DNA of 64,000 bases, taken from Flammeovirgaceae bacterium (GTDB lineage Bacteria; Bacteroidota; Bacteroidia; Cytophagales; Cyclobacteriaceae). The DNA is taken from NCBI GenBank assembly GCA_016712035.1, contig JADJRT010000011.1, positions 1 through 64,000 of the forward strand, read 5' to 3'. How positions within the stretch are numbered: the first letter of the stretch is position 1; each line of letters begins with the position of its first letter. The notes beneath the pieces were generated by a model that was given only the letters and a program-made list of their open reading frames with translations, was not told the origin of the DNA and made no database searches. Positions 38,101 through 46,250 of the stretch are shown piece after piece. Position numbers and translations under genes: made by a program.

Positions 38101-39865
38101 TGGACAAAGCAGATTGCATAAAGTTTCCTGTATTGCCAGAACCGGATGAATTGTGAGCTTCATCCATGATGACGATGTTATCGTCTGCTATTGCATTGAG
38201 GAAAGCAGGTTTCGTTGGCTTCTTTTCCGGAGAGTTGAATTGCGAATAAGTAGCTACCACAAAATGAAAGTTTCGCGGTACACGTTGTCCTTCAAAAATC
38301 CTGTTTTGGTCTGCGGCTGGAAGTGCCTGGTAAATGATGTTTCCATCCTCATCCTTGATGTCGGTTTTACTCTCACGACCATTGACAATAAAAGGGATAA
38401 GGTGTGAAGAGCCAATGGCTGACAAATCGCGATAGATGTCAGAGAACAGGTTTGCCTTTTCGGTAATGAAGATTGGCTGAACTCCTTGTTCCACTGCATA
38501 GCGGATGATAGAGGCAGCAATGCGTCCTTTACCAATTCCGGTTTGGTCTCCAATGATCATTCCAACACCTCTTTCCTCGATGTTGTAAACTGACATGGCG
38601 ACCGCATCAATCTGTTCGGCTGATAAAGCTTTGCACAACTCAACATTGGTTCGGTAGTTGAGTTTGATTCGAACATACTCGTCAATATCTCCTCCTACGG
38701 CTTCCTTTATTCGTTGTAAAGCACTGTGGGTTTCAAATCCCATTGAATCAGGTACAACTGTATTGAGGACAAAGCAACTACTTGATGCGGGTACGTAGGG
38801 CATGCCAAGTTCATCAAAGCTCATCAGTTCAAGTTCCAGGGCAAGAGCCTGGGCTTCTAATTCTAGTTTTGTCATTTTAAATTCTTGTCTTGGCGATGTT
38901 ACACTCATAATGCGTTCATACAGTTCTTCAAAGGAATCCACAACCTTATCTCGCTCTTCGTCTTTTAATGGAGCTGCGCCAGAAGGTTGTGACTTGCGGC
39001 CATCAATAAGCATCAATCGTGTATCGAAAGAGGTGCCTTGTCGGGAATAGAGTTTTTTACCATCAATGGGAATGATGTCAACTACATGGTATCGGCTAAA
39101 GAGATAATTAAAGAAGAAGCGGTTCTTACCTTTTTGAACTCTTCCTTTCTTATCATACCGTGTATGTCCTCCTATAATGATTGCGGCTTTGCCATTATCC
39201 TTCATGCAATCCAGTGCGCGTAGTGCCATGAGATGATCGAGGACTTCAATATTGAACATCTCGTATTTTACCTCTCGCTCTAAAAGCCCGAAAGGAGGAT
39301 TTGCTAAGATGGCGTCAAACTTCTTTTCAAATCCTTTGAATGCTTGTGTGGCATCTTGCTTTAACACTTGACGATAGCCTTGATCAAGAAGATTTGATCT
39401 TCTTAAATCGTCAATTTCATTGACAATAACCCTGGAAGGGTGTGCTGCTACGGTAAGAAGTCCATTTCCGGCAGAAGGCTCAAAAACTGAAATGTTCTGG
39501 TCTGCATTGGTGGAAGATTCCAGCCAGAAAGAAATTGGGGTCGGAGTACTGTATTGTTGCAATAACATACTCTGACTTGTGCGATGAGAAATGTTAACCT
39601 GGCTTCGGTAAAGCTCAACAATGCTCCAATATTTTTCCTCGACAGTTAAAGATGAAAGTGAGATACTTCTTGCCTTTAGAACGATGGCCAGTTCCGTGTA
39701 TTCCTTTACTTCCGATTTATCAGTAATACCGTAGGATGATGCAATGCGCTCAATAGATTTTTTATTGTGCCGCTTCTTTACATCCAGTTCGTTGCGAACG
39801 TGCTGGAGAAATTGTGCTTTTATGATTGTTTCGTCCTTCACTTCGCCAAATGTAGAGTAAGGCAA
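35174..39865 (-). CDS. Giant N6-adenine methylase plus strawberry-notch helicase protein
   Basis: 1563 residues, intact. The N-terminal region (about 100-330) is a DNA methyltransferase with SAM motif FEPSAGNGLLTVAA and catalytic ILANPPFG. From about 410 it is a superfamily 2 helicase with GDQTGIGKGRIAAS (Walker A) and VIMDEAHNSSG (DEAH). The strawberry-notch C-terminal helicase lobe ends with QKRGRINRTGQIYKP. A long tail to 1563 follows. Proteins of this architecture are carried by phages and conjugative elements; phage P1 DarB, an injected anti-restriction protein, is a known large methylase-helicase example. It heads a three-gene operon with the ATPase and holin, preceded by decamer repeats. 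The exact role is inferred. Confidence 0.82.
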   Translation of the reverse strand: MPYSTFGEVKDETIIKAQFLQHVRNELDVKKRHNKKSIERIASSYGITDKSEVKEYTELAIVLKARSISLSSLTVEEKYWSIVELYRSQVNISHRTSQSMLLQQYSTPTPISFWLESSTNADQNISVFEPSAGNGLLTVAAHPSRVIVNEIDDLRRSNLLDQGYRQVLKQDATQAFKGFEKKFDAILANPPFGLLEREVKYEMFNIEVLDHLMALRALDCMKDNGKAAIIIGGHTRYDKKGRVQKGKNRFFFNYLFSRYHVVDIIPIDGKKLYSRQGTSFDTRLMLIDGRKSQPSGAAPLKDEERDKVVDSFEELYERIMSVTSPRQEFKMTKLELEAQALALELELMSFDELGMPYVPASSSCFVLNTVVPDSMGFETHSALQRIKEAVGGDIDEYVRIKLNYRTNVELCKALSAEQIDAVAMSVYNIEERGVGMIIGDQTGIGKGRIAASIIRYAVEQGVQPIFITEKANLFSDIYRDLSAIGSSHLIPFIVNGRESKTDIKDEDGNIIYQALPAADQNRIFEGQRVPRNFHFVVATYSQFNSPEKKPTKPAFLNAIADDNIVIMDEAHNSSGSGNTGNFMQSALSKTRGVVFLSATFAKRPDNMPIYAMKTSIRDASMTRDALIEAITKGGVALQEILASQLVAEGQMVRRERSFEGVEVNYITLEQKEQEHRAIADNVTSIIRDIIKFQTTYVDEIVDELDDIAVAEGKQVEIREGTSQAGVDNLPYFSKVFNVINQMLFSIKAEAVAERAIARLKEGRKPVIAFASTMGSFIEQMENEAGLAVTDGDTINADFSLVLQKGLDGVLRYTETDTDGEKIFKKFEISDFPLEAQAEYLRIGDRIREASTGITISPIDVIVRKITEAGYKVAEVTGRKYELQINPKTNKALIMTRKRVNTNDAFRQFNNNEVDVLLINQSGSTGASAHAIITPKVVKEKVKQRVMIVLQAELDINTEVQKRGRINRTGQIYKPIYDYVNSAIPAEKRLMMMLQKKLKSLDANTTSNQKSSTKILDVPDFLNKYGDRIVAEYLKENLEVNTLLDDPLGLATREVDGAELEDAAHRVSGRVAVLSTAMQQDFYNEISNRYNEYVEYLKQIGEYDLEVEAMDLQTETQSSRAVIVGKGGTSEFGDDSILETVMANVLKKPFSRQELNNLLVESLQGKDGRELQKEVKLEYEGYMKEQLNREVAENVSYYEDLIHKIPQEKKIQKLVEKGASEEAQEVIKARTNELHKAMADSEEKIKRSFNNRRQYLESIFESFYVGRNLSYPVNSYDGGQELAPAVFLGFIIDRKKKNPYAPSSMRLRFALASSNKYIAIPASYAQDVRAIIGASVGLPHLDKESLLAKWEASIKESTVDRKIRHIITGNVLQAFSAFKGKLVSYTTIDGGIKKGILMPEYWEPKNDVQQKTVVPISRAMKIIRSLTIGSSITTKNGVSIFRQPGKFKLVVSAARSKGGDTYLDPDLLNIVDRNNFEKISDRMTASVDENRIDEFVQVLQEKFNDSVSLSPPQYELIKGEIPKREPRAKPIMVMLPKQSQSQMEQLELEALALELELELLNFAA

Positions 39866-39869
39866 AAGT

Positions 39870-39939
39870 GATGGTTAAGGATAGTTAATGATTGCAAACG
39901 ACTGTGAAAGACTTTAAAAGATTATTCAGGATTTAGAAT
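39870..39939. repeat. Seven 10-nt phased direct repeats upstream of the helicase operon
   Basis: Successive decamers GATGGTTAAG, GATAGTTAAT, GATTGCAAAC, GACTGTGAAA, GACTTTAAAA, GATTATTCAG and GATTTAGAAT lie head to tail with no spacer, five bases upstream of the helicase start. The spacing equals about one helical turn. Related decamers occur at 46251-46290. Likely binding array for an element-encoded protein. Confidence 0.6.
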
Positions 39940-40012
39940 CAAAGATCAGGAATAAGAAAGTAAATGGTAGCCAGAATCTATGGCGATTTTGAAGCTAAGG
40001 GTGCTGCTGTGT

Positions 40013-42015
40013 TTAACTTACTATCCAATCTTTAGGAATCAATGCTTTGTCATTTCTCCATTCATCCACTAAGTGAATATTTGAAACACCTTGCCATGTA
40101 ATTTCTGGCGCATGTTCTACAATTATGATTTGAAATTTTCCCTTCGTTCTAGCTATACAATCAGAGCTTACTTCGAAAATTTTTCTCGTTTGATTGAAGT
40201 CATCATTTGTAGAAGCAAGTTCACTAAACGTTCTTATTTCCTCTGCTTGAGGAACATCCTTGGGAAAATAGACTTGACTAGGTTGGTCAATTAGAAGAAA
40301 AGATGGTACAAAATTATGTTTTAGAGATAGAAAATGCTCATGCAATGCGAACATCACTGATAAATGGTAACCCATCCAATTTGCACCACTACCAACTTCC
40401 CATAAGTAATCTGAGCGACTTGAAGTTGGAGATGCAATTTTAAGAGTTAGGTTAACTATGTCAAGTTCTACTCCATCGTTCTTTCTATCTATGTCAAGCA
40501 ATGAGACATAATGTGAAATTAGAACAGATATTCTGGATAAAATATTTTTTAAGCTATGCCTAGACTTAATTTCCTGAAGTTTTTCATTTTTCTCGTCTAT
40601 TTGTTCTTGCAGTTCCTTTATCCGTAAGTCGAGAGTGCTGTCCATTTTCGTTAAGCTAACATTCTCCAATGCTTGCTCAAGACGCCCTATAAACTTGTAG
40701 AGTTCTTCGATAGTTTGACGCTCATTGTTTTCCTCCGCTGACTTATTGTAAATTTCCCTTAAAATGTCTCTGTTCTCATTAAGTTTTGTTTCCAAATCCC
40801 TAATTTCACTTCTAATGTCAGCAATTTCTCTATCTAGGTTTATATCTTTTGTATTGATGGTTTGAGAAATAGATTCTAACGCCCTATTATAAACATCAAG
40901 AGATTCAATTTGCTTTTGGGCTGCTTCATTCTTTGACTCGCAAAAAGGCAATACTCGTGATTGATTTTTTCTTTAAACCAACTAACTGGTTCTAATCTTT
41001 TTTGGTGTGTTACAACAGTCTCTTTGTATTGGGTTGTAGATGCATTTAGACTTTGAAGTTTTGTCAATCTTATTTTACGGCTCGCTATTTCACTTTGCAG
41101 AGTTCTTTCAAGAGAGTTTAGATCTAATTGTAGCTGAACGTCTTTTTCACTTGTTCCAGTTTGATAAACTGGAATAGGGCTTGCATTAAAGTCGCTAATT
41201 ACTAAATTCAGATAAAACAAATATTGCTTCGCATCAAAATTCTGGCTGGCATCGGGGATACTTTTCAATAAACCTAATTGAATCGCTCTGTTGAAGTGAG
41301 CTTTCAAATCATTTTTCCAACTCTCAACAGCTTGCTTCTTTGTTGCTAACTCAGATTGCAATTTCTTAAAAGAAACCTCAAGTTCCTTTATTTCCCTTTC
41401 AATATTCAAGGCTTCATTAGTTATAGCACCAATAAACAAAGGAAATATTGATTTCAATTTTTGCTGATGTTCATAAGTATCAGCTTTGTAAAAAAGGACA
41501 TAAGGATTTGCCACAATATGCTGTGGTTGAAATTGAAATGCACTGGTGTCTCTAAAACTTGCTGAACCTCCAAAACCATTTCTTGGATTATCCAAATCAA
41601 TTCTTTCAGTTGATAGTCCCGAAAGTTGATTTAATCTGTTTATTACTTGTTCACGGTTTGCTTGATGATTCTCTGCGTTTGTTATTTTGTCAATGTCAAT
41701 TGGTTCTGAAGATTCAACCATTATCATTTTGTCGGTTGAAATTTTATCTCCTGGCTCTTTTCTTAAAATTAACAACTCAGTTTTTTCCGCTATGACATGA
41801 ACCCCAAACCAATCAGTGAGATCTCTGATGTATCCAACAGGAATAGAGCATTTTTCACTACCAAGACAGTAGTCAATTACATGGACCAGAGCTGATTTCC
41901 CCTTATGACTTTCTCCAGTAATTACATTGACTTTCTCCAGCTCAAAAGAAATGATTCTTTTATCCTTACTTTTATCTTTAGGGTATAGGACAATATTTTT
42001 GATTTTAAGTTTCAT
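40013..42015 (-). CDS. DUF3732 SMC-like ATPase of an ABC-three-component (ABC-3C) system
   Basis: About 667 residues after repair. N-terminal ABC ATPase lobe with Walker A VITGESHKGKSALVHV, a long coiled coil (about residues 200-480), and C-terminal lobe with signature-like WEVGSGANWMGYH, Walker B FLLIDQPSQVYFP and switch His in IIIVEHA. A missing C in a CCC run near 40946 splits the gene. Restored, the sequence reads HEYCPFCESKNE, a CPxC zinc hook like that of Rad50, in mid coiled coil. It is the third gene of the operon, one base after the middle component. ABC-3C systems were predicted by comparative genomics to be anti-phage or anti-plasmid conflict systems in which the ATPase senses nucleic acid and licenses an effector. 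Confidence 0.88.
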
Positions 42016-42016
42016 C

Positions 42017-42501
42017 CTAGAATTTGATTTTCAAATTGATACAGATTTGTTCAAAAGGAAGAGAAGCGAACCAAAATCCCAATCTATCAGCTCCACGAAT
42101 AATTGTTTGAATTTCATGATTGTATTGTTGCTTACCCACTTTGGTGTCTATAGGTAAAATTTCATTCAATTCTTTATTGTATGTCAGAATTTTGGATTGG
42201 TAAGCAAGATTTAAAGACCTGAAAGTTTGTTCTGCCATGCTTTCCATTCTTTTCTGTAACCCAGCTGGCAATCCTCTGTATTCTGTTGTTAACTTAAAAG
42301 AAACCACCCTTGAATTTTCGTTTCACTATTTCCTCTAAAGTCTGTTCATGAAATACCAATGGTAAAACTGGCATTACCGATGCCAAACTTGGGCCTTTCA
42401 AATTATTTTGTTCCTTGAAATACCTGTCACAGAACTCGTGCAATGCTAATGCACCGATTCCAATGTTTTTGAATTATATCGTGCTCAATTAATTTATTCA
42501 T
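42017..42501 (-). CDS. ABC-3C middle component (two frameshifts)
   Basis: About 160 residues once an extra A near 42470 and an extra T near 42303 are removed. It reads MNKLIEHDIIQNIGIGALAL, then PVLPLVFHEQTLEEI, then GGSFKLTTEYRGLPAGLQKR and ADRLGFWFASLPFEQI. This order matches the three-component ABC system middle component, a small adaptor with a winged-helix-like fold between effector and ATPase. Its ATG overlaps the restored stop of the effector gene (ATGA), and its stop is one base before the ATPase start. Confidence 0.8.
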
Positions 42502-43687
42502 TCTTTTGGAAGGTATTTTTCCCAATCGGATGCCAACCGATTTCGGGTATATCTGCTAATCAATGGAATGTTCCTTTTGTCAAATAAGAGTTTGTAGCAA
42601 ATCCCCTTAAAGTTGAAATGTATCCGCTGATTGTTGAATCATATATTTCAAAGGCTAATTCTGCCATTTCAACTTCACTAATCTCCATTCTTAACGATGC
42701 CCGTTTGCGTCTAAATGCTTCTTTCCATCTTTCTTTGCATGCTTCATCCATTTCACTCAAATCCTCTCTGTCAAGATCACCTCTTAATGTCAATCGTGTT
42801 CTTTCAGATTCAGAACATAGAAAATCATCTATCGCATCTAATAGTATTTCGTTTTTATCTGGATGCTCGATAAGCTCCAATTGTTTTACAAATGTTCTAT
42901 TAGCTGCTGTATCTCTCTCAACTTTATTTATAGAACTTTGCACAAAGCTTTTTATCTTAAAAATAAGCCTATCATCTGTTTCCTTTTTTACTGCTTTTTC
43001 AAATCGGTTATTGAAATCTGACTTTTAATTATTGGTGCTTGTCCTTTTTCAAGTTGTTTCAATATTGACTGATTTAGCCAACCTCTTAAAGATTCAATTA
43101 CATTGTCTTTTATGTTATCAGTTAAAGAAAGTGCTTCTGCAATCTCTGTTGTTCTCGTTTCATAAGTATTTTCTTCAATTACCCTTAATCTGTGGAATTA
43201 ACTGCCTTAATATCTCCCCCTCTGCTATAACCGATTCGATTATCTCTTTTATGCCTAGCGGAGGTAGAGTAGCTGCGGACTTCAGCAGCAAAAGCACAGA
43301 GGCAATTTCCTCGTCCTTTTTAGCTGCTGCGATTTTATTTATAAGAGAATTCTTGTCAAGTTTTTTATTAGTTACACAAACAAGTCTTGTAGTCTCAATT
43401 TTTAGAGTTCCAGCCTTTATTTCAGTTATCCAAATCATTAATGTATTCCATAGATCTTTGCTTCTATCTTTGAAAGGTTGTCCTTCTGCTTGAATACTGC
43501 TTTTATCTTGTTCTCTATAAATCACATTGTTGTTATCATCGACAGCTGCAACGTCATCTACCAATTCAATCGAAACAGATTCTTTGCTTTTACACGAACA
43601 AAGTAATACTAATGCTCTGTCAGGTTGAAATAGGTAACCTGCCATTTGTCCTGGAGCTGTATGCGTATTATCAATTACCAAAGCCAA
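42498..43687 (-). CDS. ABC-3C effector, Cap4-like nuclease domain plus ABC-3C C-terminal domain (three frameshifts)
   Basis: About 396 residues after repair. The N-terminus THTAPGQMAGYLFQPDRALV is the entry motif of this class. A restriction-endonuclease-like core follows: Glu in SVSIELVDD, Asp in AAVDD and Gln-x-Lys in YREQDKSSIQ, resembling the QxK nucleases of the Cap4/DUF4297 group. The C-terminal half is the helical ABC-3C domain (ERWKEAFRRKRASLRMEISE ... NRLASDWEKYLPKE). Restored joints: QIRVIEENTYETRTTE (extra A near 43193), SQIFNNRFEKAVKKE (missing T near 43013) and ISTLKGICYKLLFDKRNIPL (missing A near 42608). Only a TTG start is visible at 43687, because TAA lies two codons upstream. 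First gene of the operon; it probably cuts DNA when activated. Confidence 0.75.
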
Positions 43688-43732
43688 TGATTATAGTAAA
43701 TTTTGTGTTGCTCTGTCAATTTCGGGACTTGT

Positions 43733-43845
43733 TGCCAACGTGAGTGTCTAAGCAGTTACCGGTTTAGGGGAGGGCTTGAAAATGGAGCGAAGCGAATGTC
43801 AAGCCCGACCTATACGTCACTGTCCCACGACACCGAACGTTATTT
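43733..43845. repeat. Long imperfect stem-loop element (attC-like or REP-like)
   Basis: Outer arms CCAACGTGAGTGTC and GACACCGAACGTTA are inverted. An inner perfect 8-bp stem GGGCTTGA (43772-43779) / TCAAGCCC (43799-43806) encloses TGGAGCGAAGCGAATG, and TTTAGG/CCTATA lie between. The whole block folds as one imperfect hairpin about 113 nt long. The ends only loosely resemble the integron attC core. It separates the ABC-3C operon from the unknown gene pair upstream. Confidence 0.55.
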
Positions 43846-43986
43846 GAAGACTAAAACTACAAATTTACTTTGAACCTCGCCATTGATTAAGCCATTGCTG
43901 GCAATAGTAGGGCTCTTGTCCACACTTTCTTCGAAGCCTAATCTATTCTGCCATGTGTACAACCCTTGTCAAGGGCAAGTAACATC

Positions 43987-44512
43987 TTACGAACTCCGTT
44001 TGAACAAATCATATAGTTGGTTAAGTGGTTCTTCCCATTCTATTTTGAAATCCAATCGGTCACGTTTCAACATATCGTTTGAATACCGTTTTAAAATAAC
44101 AAATCTTACTCTTACTGTCACGATAACCATAACACTGACCCTCTTTAAATTGAAATTCAATTCTATCTATTCCTCAGAGATTGTGTCCGTTATGCGAACT
44201 GGACCTAACATGTCTGAAAACATAAGACCTTCAGAGCCAATTTGAAATGTAGGACCATCAACTTTCATGATTCTCTCCGCATATCTCTCGCAAAAATGAG
44301 CTGTATAAATCTTTACCCATTTGTCCCAACCTGCGCTTTTAATAATACCGTTTGATGAAATTCCTCCATTAGATGTATCGACAGTAATTAAAATCAACCC
44401 TTTAGCGGTTCTATGATTCATACCGATGCTAACAATAGGGCTGTCCACGTTAGGTACTTTTGGCAGTAAAAACTGAGTTTTGCTCCCTTGAATACCTCAA
44501 GTCTTTATCCAT
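43987..44512 (-). CDS. Unknown protein, second gene of a small pair (about three frameshifts)
   Basis: About 175 residues when repaired. It begins MDKDLRYSREQTQFLLPKVP, then DSPIVSIGMNHRTAKGLILI and KIYTAHFCERYAERIM, then SEGIDRIEFQFKEGQCYGYR and ends EWEEPLNQLYDLFKRSS. Breaks are an extra A near 44485, a missing G near 44168 and a missing A near 44076. I do not recognise the family. The HFCERYAER stretch looks like a conserved core. It overlaps its small partner by about 8 nt and so is coupled to it. The reading to 43987 rests on my frame repair. Confidence 0.5.
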
Positions 44513-44660
44513 TTGTACTGCTCTTTTTCGCTTTTAAAATCTTTTTGATTGTATTTTCAATCGAGCCTTTTGATTTAGGAAAAGCCATTTCCAATGATTG
44601 TCTAAAGAGGTCTGAACTCTCTCTCAAAGTTAAAGTCTCAACTGCAATTCTCTCGGTCAT
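44505..44660 (-). CDS. Small basic protein, first gene of a small pair
   Basis: 51 residues: MTERIAVETLTLRESSDLFR, then a body ending in a Lys-rich tail (IKKILKAKKSSTNG). Its stop overlaps the start of the next gene. The size and coupling recall toxin-antitoxin or effector-immunity pairs, but no motif supports either. Confidence 0.45.
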   Translation of the reverse strand: MTERIAVETLTLRESSDLFRQSLEMAFPKSKGSIENTIKKILKAKKSSTNG

Positions 44661-44775
44661 GTCAATGTCGTCCTTTTATTCTTTCCAAGTCGTTAGGAGT
44701 GTTAGTTGATCAAACTGTCCAGGCTTACTGCCAATATTCGATTATATGTATTGTTCATATTTTATCTAATAGGTA

Positions 44776-45054
44776 TCACGCAGCTTTAAACATCTCCTCC
44801 ACTTCCGACATCGAAACCTTAAACCGTTTAGGCATACCAAACACCTTGAAGATAATAAGGACTTGGTTAATACTATAGAAGTGTCCATTCTTCTTTCCGA
44901 TTTCTTCTTCGTGTCTTTTTACCCACCTCTGAAACGTTAACCAACATACACCATAGAAGTCGGCCAGTTGCTTGTGATTGTATGGTCTCAAGACGAAAAT
45001 TTCTGGTTTGTGTCCGGTTTCCTCGGTTTTTGTGATTTCACGCTTCATATACAT
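44776..45054 (-). CDS. Small HTH DNA-binding protein (paralogue 1)
   Basis: 92 residues. The HTH region reads NHKQLADFYGVCWLTFQRWV, followed by GKKNGHFYSINQVLIIFKVF and a C-terminal VSMSEVEEMFK. It is clearly paralogous to the 85-residue protein at 45938-46195. It is divergent from the LexA/CI-type repressor across an 82-nt gap with a palindrome, the position of a Cro- or excisionase-like gene. Confidence 0.7.
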   Translation of the reverse strand: MYMKREITKTEETGHKPEIFVLRPYNHKQLADFYGVCWLTFQRWVKRHEEEIGKKNGHFYSINQVLIIFKVFGMPKRFKVSMSEVEEMFKAA

Positions 45055-45087
45055 TCTCTTTATAATTTTCTCAGCCAGTTTGCAATG

Positions 45088-45105
45088 TTAAGTAATGCTT
45101 ACTAA
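45088..45105. promoter_or_regulatory. Candidate repressor operator
   Basis: Inverted repeat AGTAA TGC TTACT inside TTAAGTAATGCTTACTAA, between the divergent repressor and HTH genes. A half-site TTACTAA recurs at 45118-45124. Confidence 0.45.
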
Positions 45106-45136
45106 TATTGTCAAGTTTTACTAAACAAATAAATTT

Positions 45137-45937
45137 ATGGTAACAAAAGAGGTTGTAGGTAATCAAATAAAGGCTCTGAGGCTCGAAAAAGGTCTTTCTC
45201 AAGAGGAATTTGGCACTCCTGTCAATCTTAGCCGATCTGCCGTTTCGCAGATCGAAAGCGGTCAAATGTATCCTTCCCTGGAGTCTATTGGGAAGATAGT
45301 TAAGTATTACTCAACAAGTTGGGACAGCCTGGTTGGTAATCCAAAAAGACAAAAACCTGTTGAAATGTTACCATCTCCTGGGAGGACCCTGGTCACTACG
45401 GTAGATAAATCTGGTAGGGATAATATCGTGTTGGTTCCCATCAAGGCACAGGCAGGTTATTTACTTGGAGCTCAACAACCGGAATACATTGAACGTCTCC
45501 CAACCTTTTGGCTTCCAGGATTAAATAACGGAACCTATCGGGCTTTTGAAGTAAGCGGCTATAGCATGTTGGCCGACCGAGCCGGATTTTACCCTGGAGA
45601 TATTGTGGTGGGTGAATATGTCGAGAGACTGGAAGAGATTAAAGACGGCTTTGTCTATATCCTGGTAAACAATGCTCAAGAAGTCGATAACATCGTTTTG
45701 AAACGTTGTCTCAACTACCTGGATAAAGGTGGTTTGATCATTTGTAAATCCGACAATAAAGATCCTCAGTATCCAACGTTCCCATTACCTGTTGAAAGCA
45801 TTAAAGAAGTGTGGAAATTCAAGATCAAACTGACACGTCAGGCACCGGAACCTTCAGGATTATATGAGAGAATTAATGCGCTTGAGGGTGATATGGTATT
45901 GCTAAAAGAGCAATTCAGGAAGGCACCGCAAGGATAA
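45137..45937 (+). CDS. LexA/CI-type repressor (XRE HTH plus S24 peptidase)
   Basis: 266 residues, intact. The XRE HTH is QIKALRLEKGLSQEEF ... VNLSRSAVSQIESG. A linker with probable Ala-Gly self-cleavage site in VPIKAQAGYLLG follows. The S24 peptidase has Ser in VSGYSMLADRAGFYPGDIVV and Lys in NIVLKRCLNYL. It would keep the element quiescent and be inactivated by RecA during DNA damage. Flanked by two paralogous HTH genes, one divergent and one convergent. Confidence 0.9.
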   Translation: MVTKEVVGNQIKALRLEKGLSQEEFGTPVNLSRSAVSQIESGQMYPSLESIGKIVKYYSTSWDSLVGNPKRQKPVEMLPSPGRTLVTTVDKSGRDNIVLVPIKAQAGYLLGAQQPEYIERLPTFWLPGLNNGTYRAFEVSGYSMLADRAGFYPGDIVVGEYVERLEEIKDGFVYILVNNAQEVDNIVLKRCLNYLDKGGLIICKSDNKDPQYPTFPLPVESIKEVWKFKIKLTRQAPEPSGLYERINALEGDMVLLKEQFRKAPQG

Positions 45938-46195
45938 TTAATTCTGTGTCTTAAATAATTCTTCAACATCGTTAACGGAAACGTTAATCTGTTTGGGTAT
46001 TCCAAAGAGTTGAAATATTTTTCTCACTTGAGGCACGTGATAAAAGTGCCCCGTCTTTTTACCTACTTCCTTTTCCACTTTCTTAATCCAATTTTGAAAC
46101 GTTAACCAACTCACTCCATACATTTGTGCCAACTGCTTGTGATTAAGAGGTCTCAAAACAAAGATCTCTTCTTTTCTTCCATTGCTATCCTTCAT
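45938..46195 (-). CDS. Small HTH DNA-binding protein (paralogue 2)
   Basis: 85 residues with NHKQLAQMYGVSWLTFQNWI, GKKTGHFYHVPQVRKIF and VSVNDVEELFK, aligning along its length with the protein at 44776-45054. It converges head-on with the repressor gene with no spacer. Phased decamers lie 56-95 nt upstream of its start. Function is probably regulatory. Confidence 0.7.
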   Translation of the reverse strand: MKDSNGRKEEIFVLRPLNHKQLAQMYGVSWLTFQNWIKKVEKEVGKKTGHFYHVPQVRKIFQLFGIPKQINVSVNDVEELFKTQN

Positions 46196-46250
46196 CTCAT
46201 ATTCGTCTTTGTAGAAGGCAATATTAGCATAGTGAAAATTTAGTCTTTAA

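Noticed and set aside
43733..43845. Firm integron attC call
   Set aside because: The core sites do not fit GTTRRRY/RYYYAAC well and no integron integrase is in the window; kept only as an attC-like structure.
43883..44245. Plus-strand 120-residue open frame
   Set aside because: Composition is non-protein-like (repeated TLTVTITITLT), and the opposite strand carries a repaired gene with sensible sequence over most of it.
44505..44660. Toxin-antitoxin call for the small gene pair
   Set aside because: No recognised toxin or antitoxin motif; only size and overlap suggest it.
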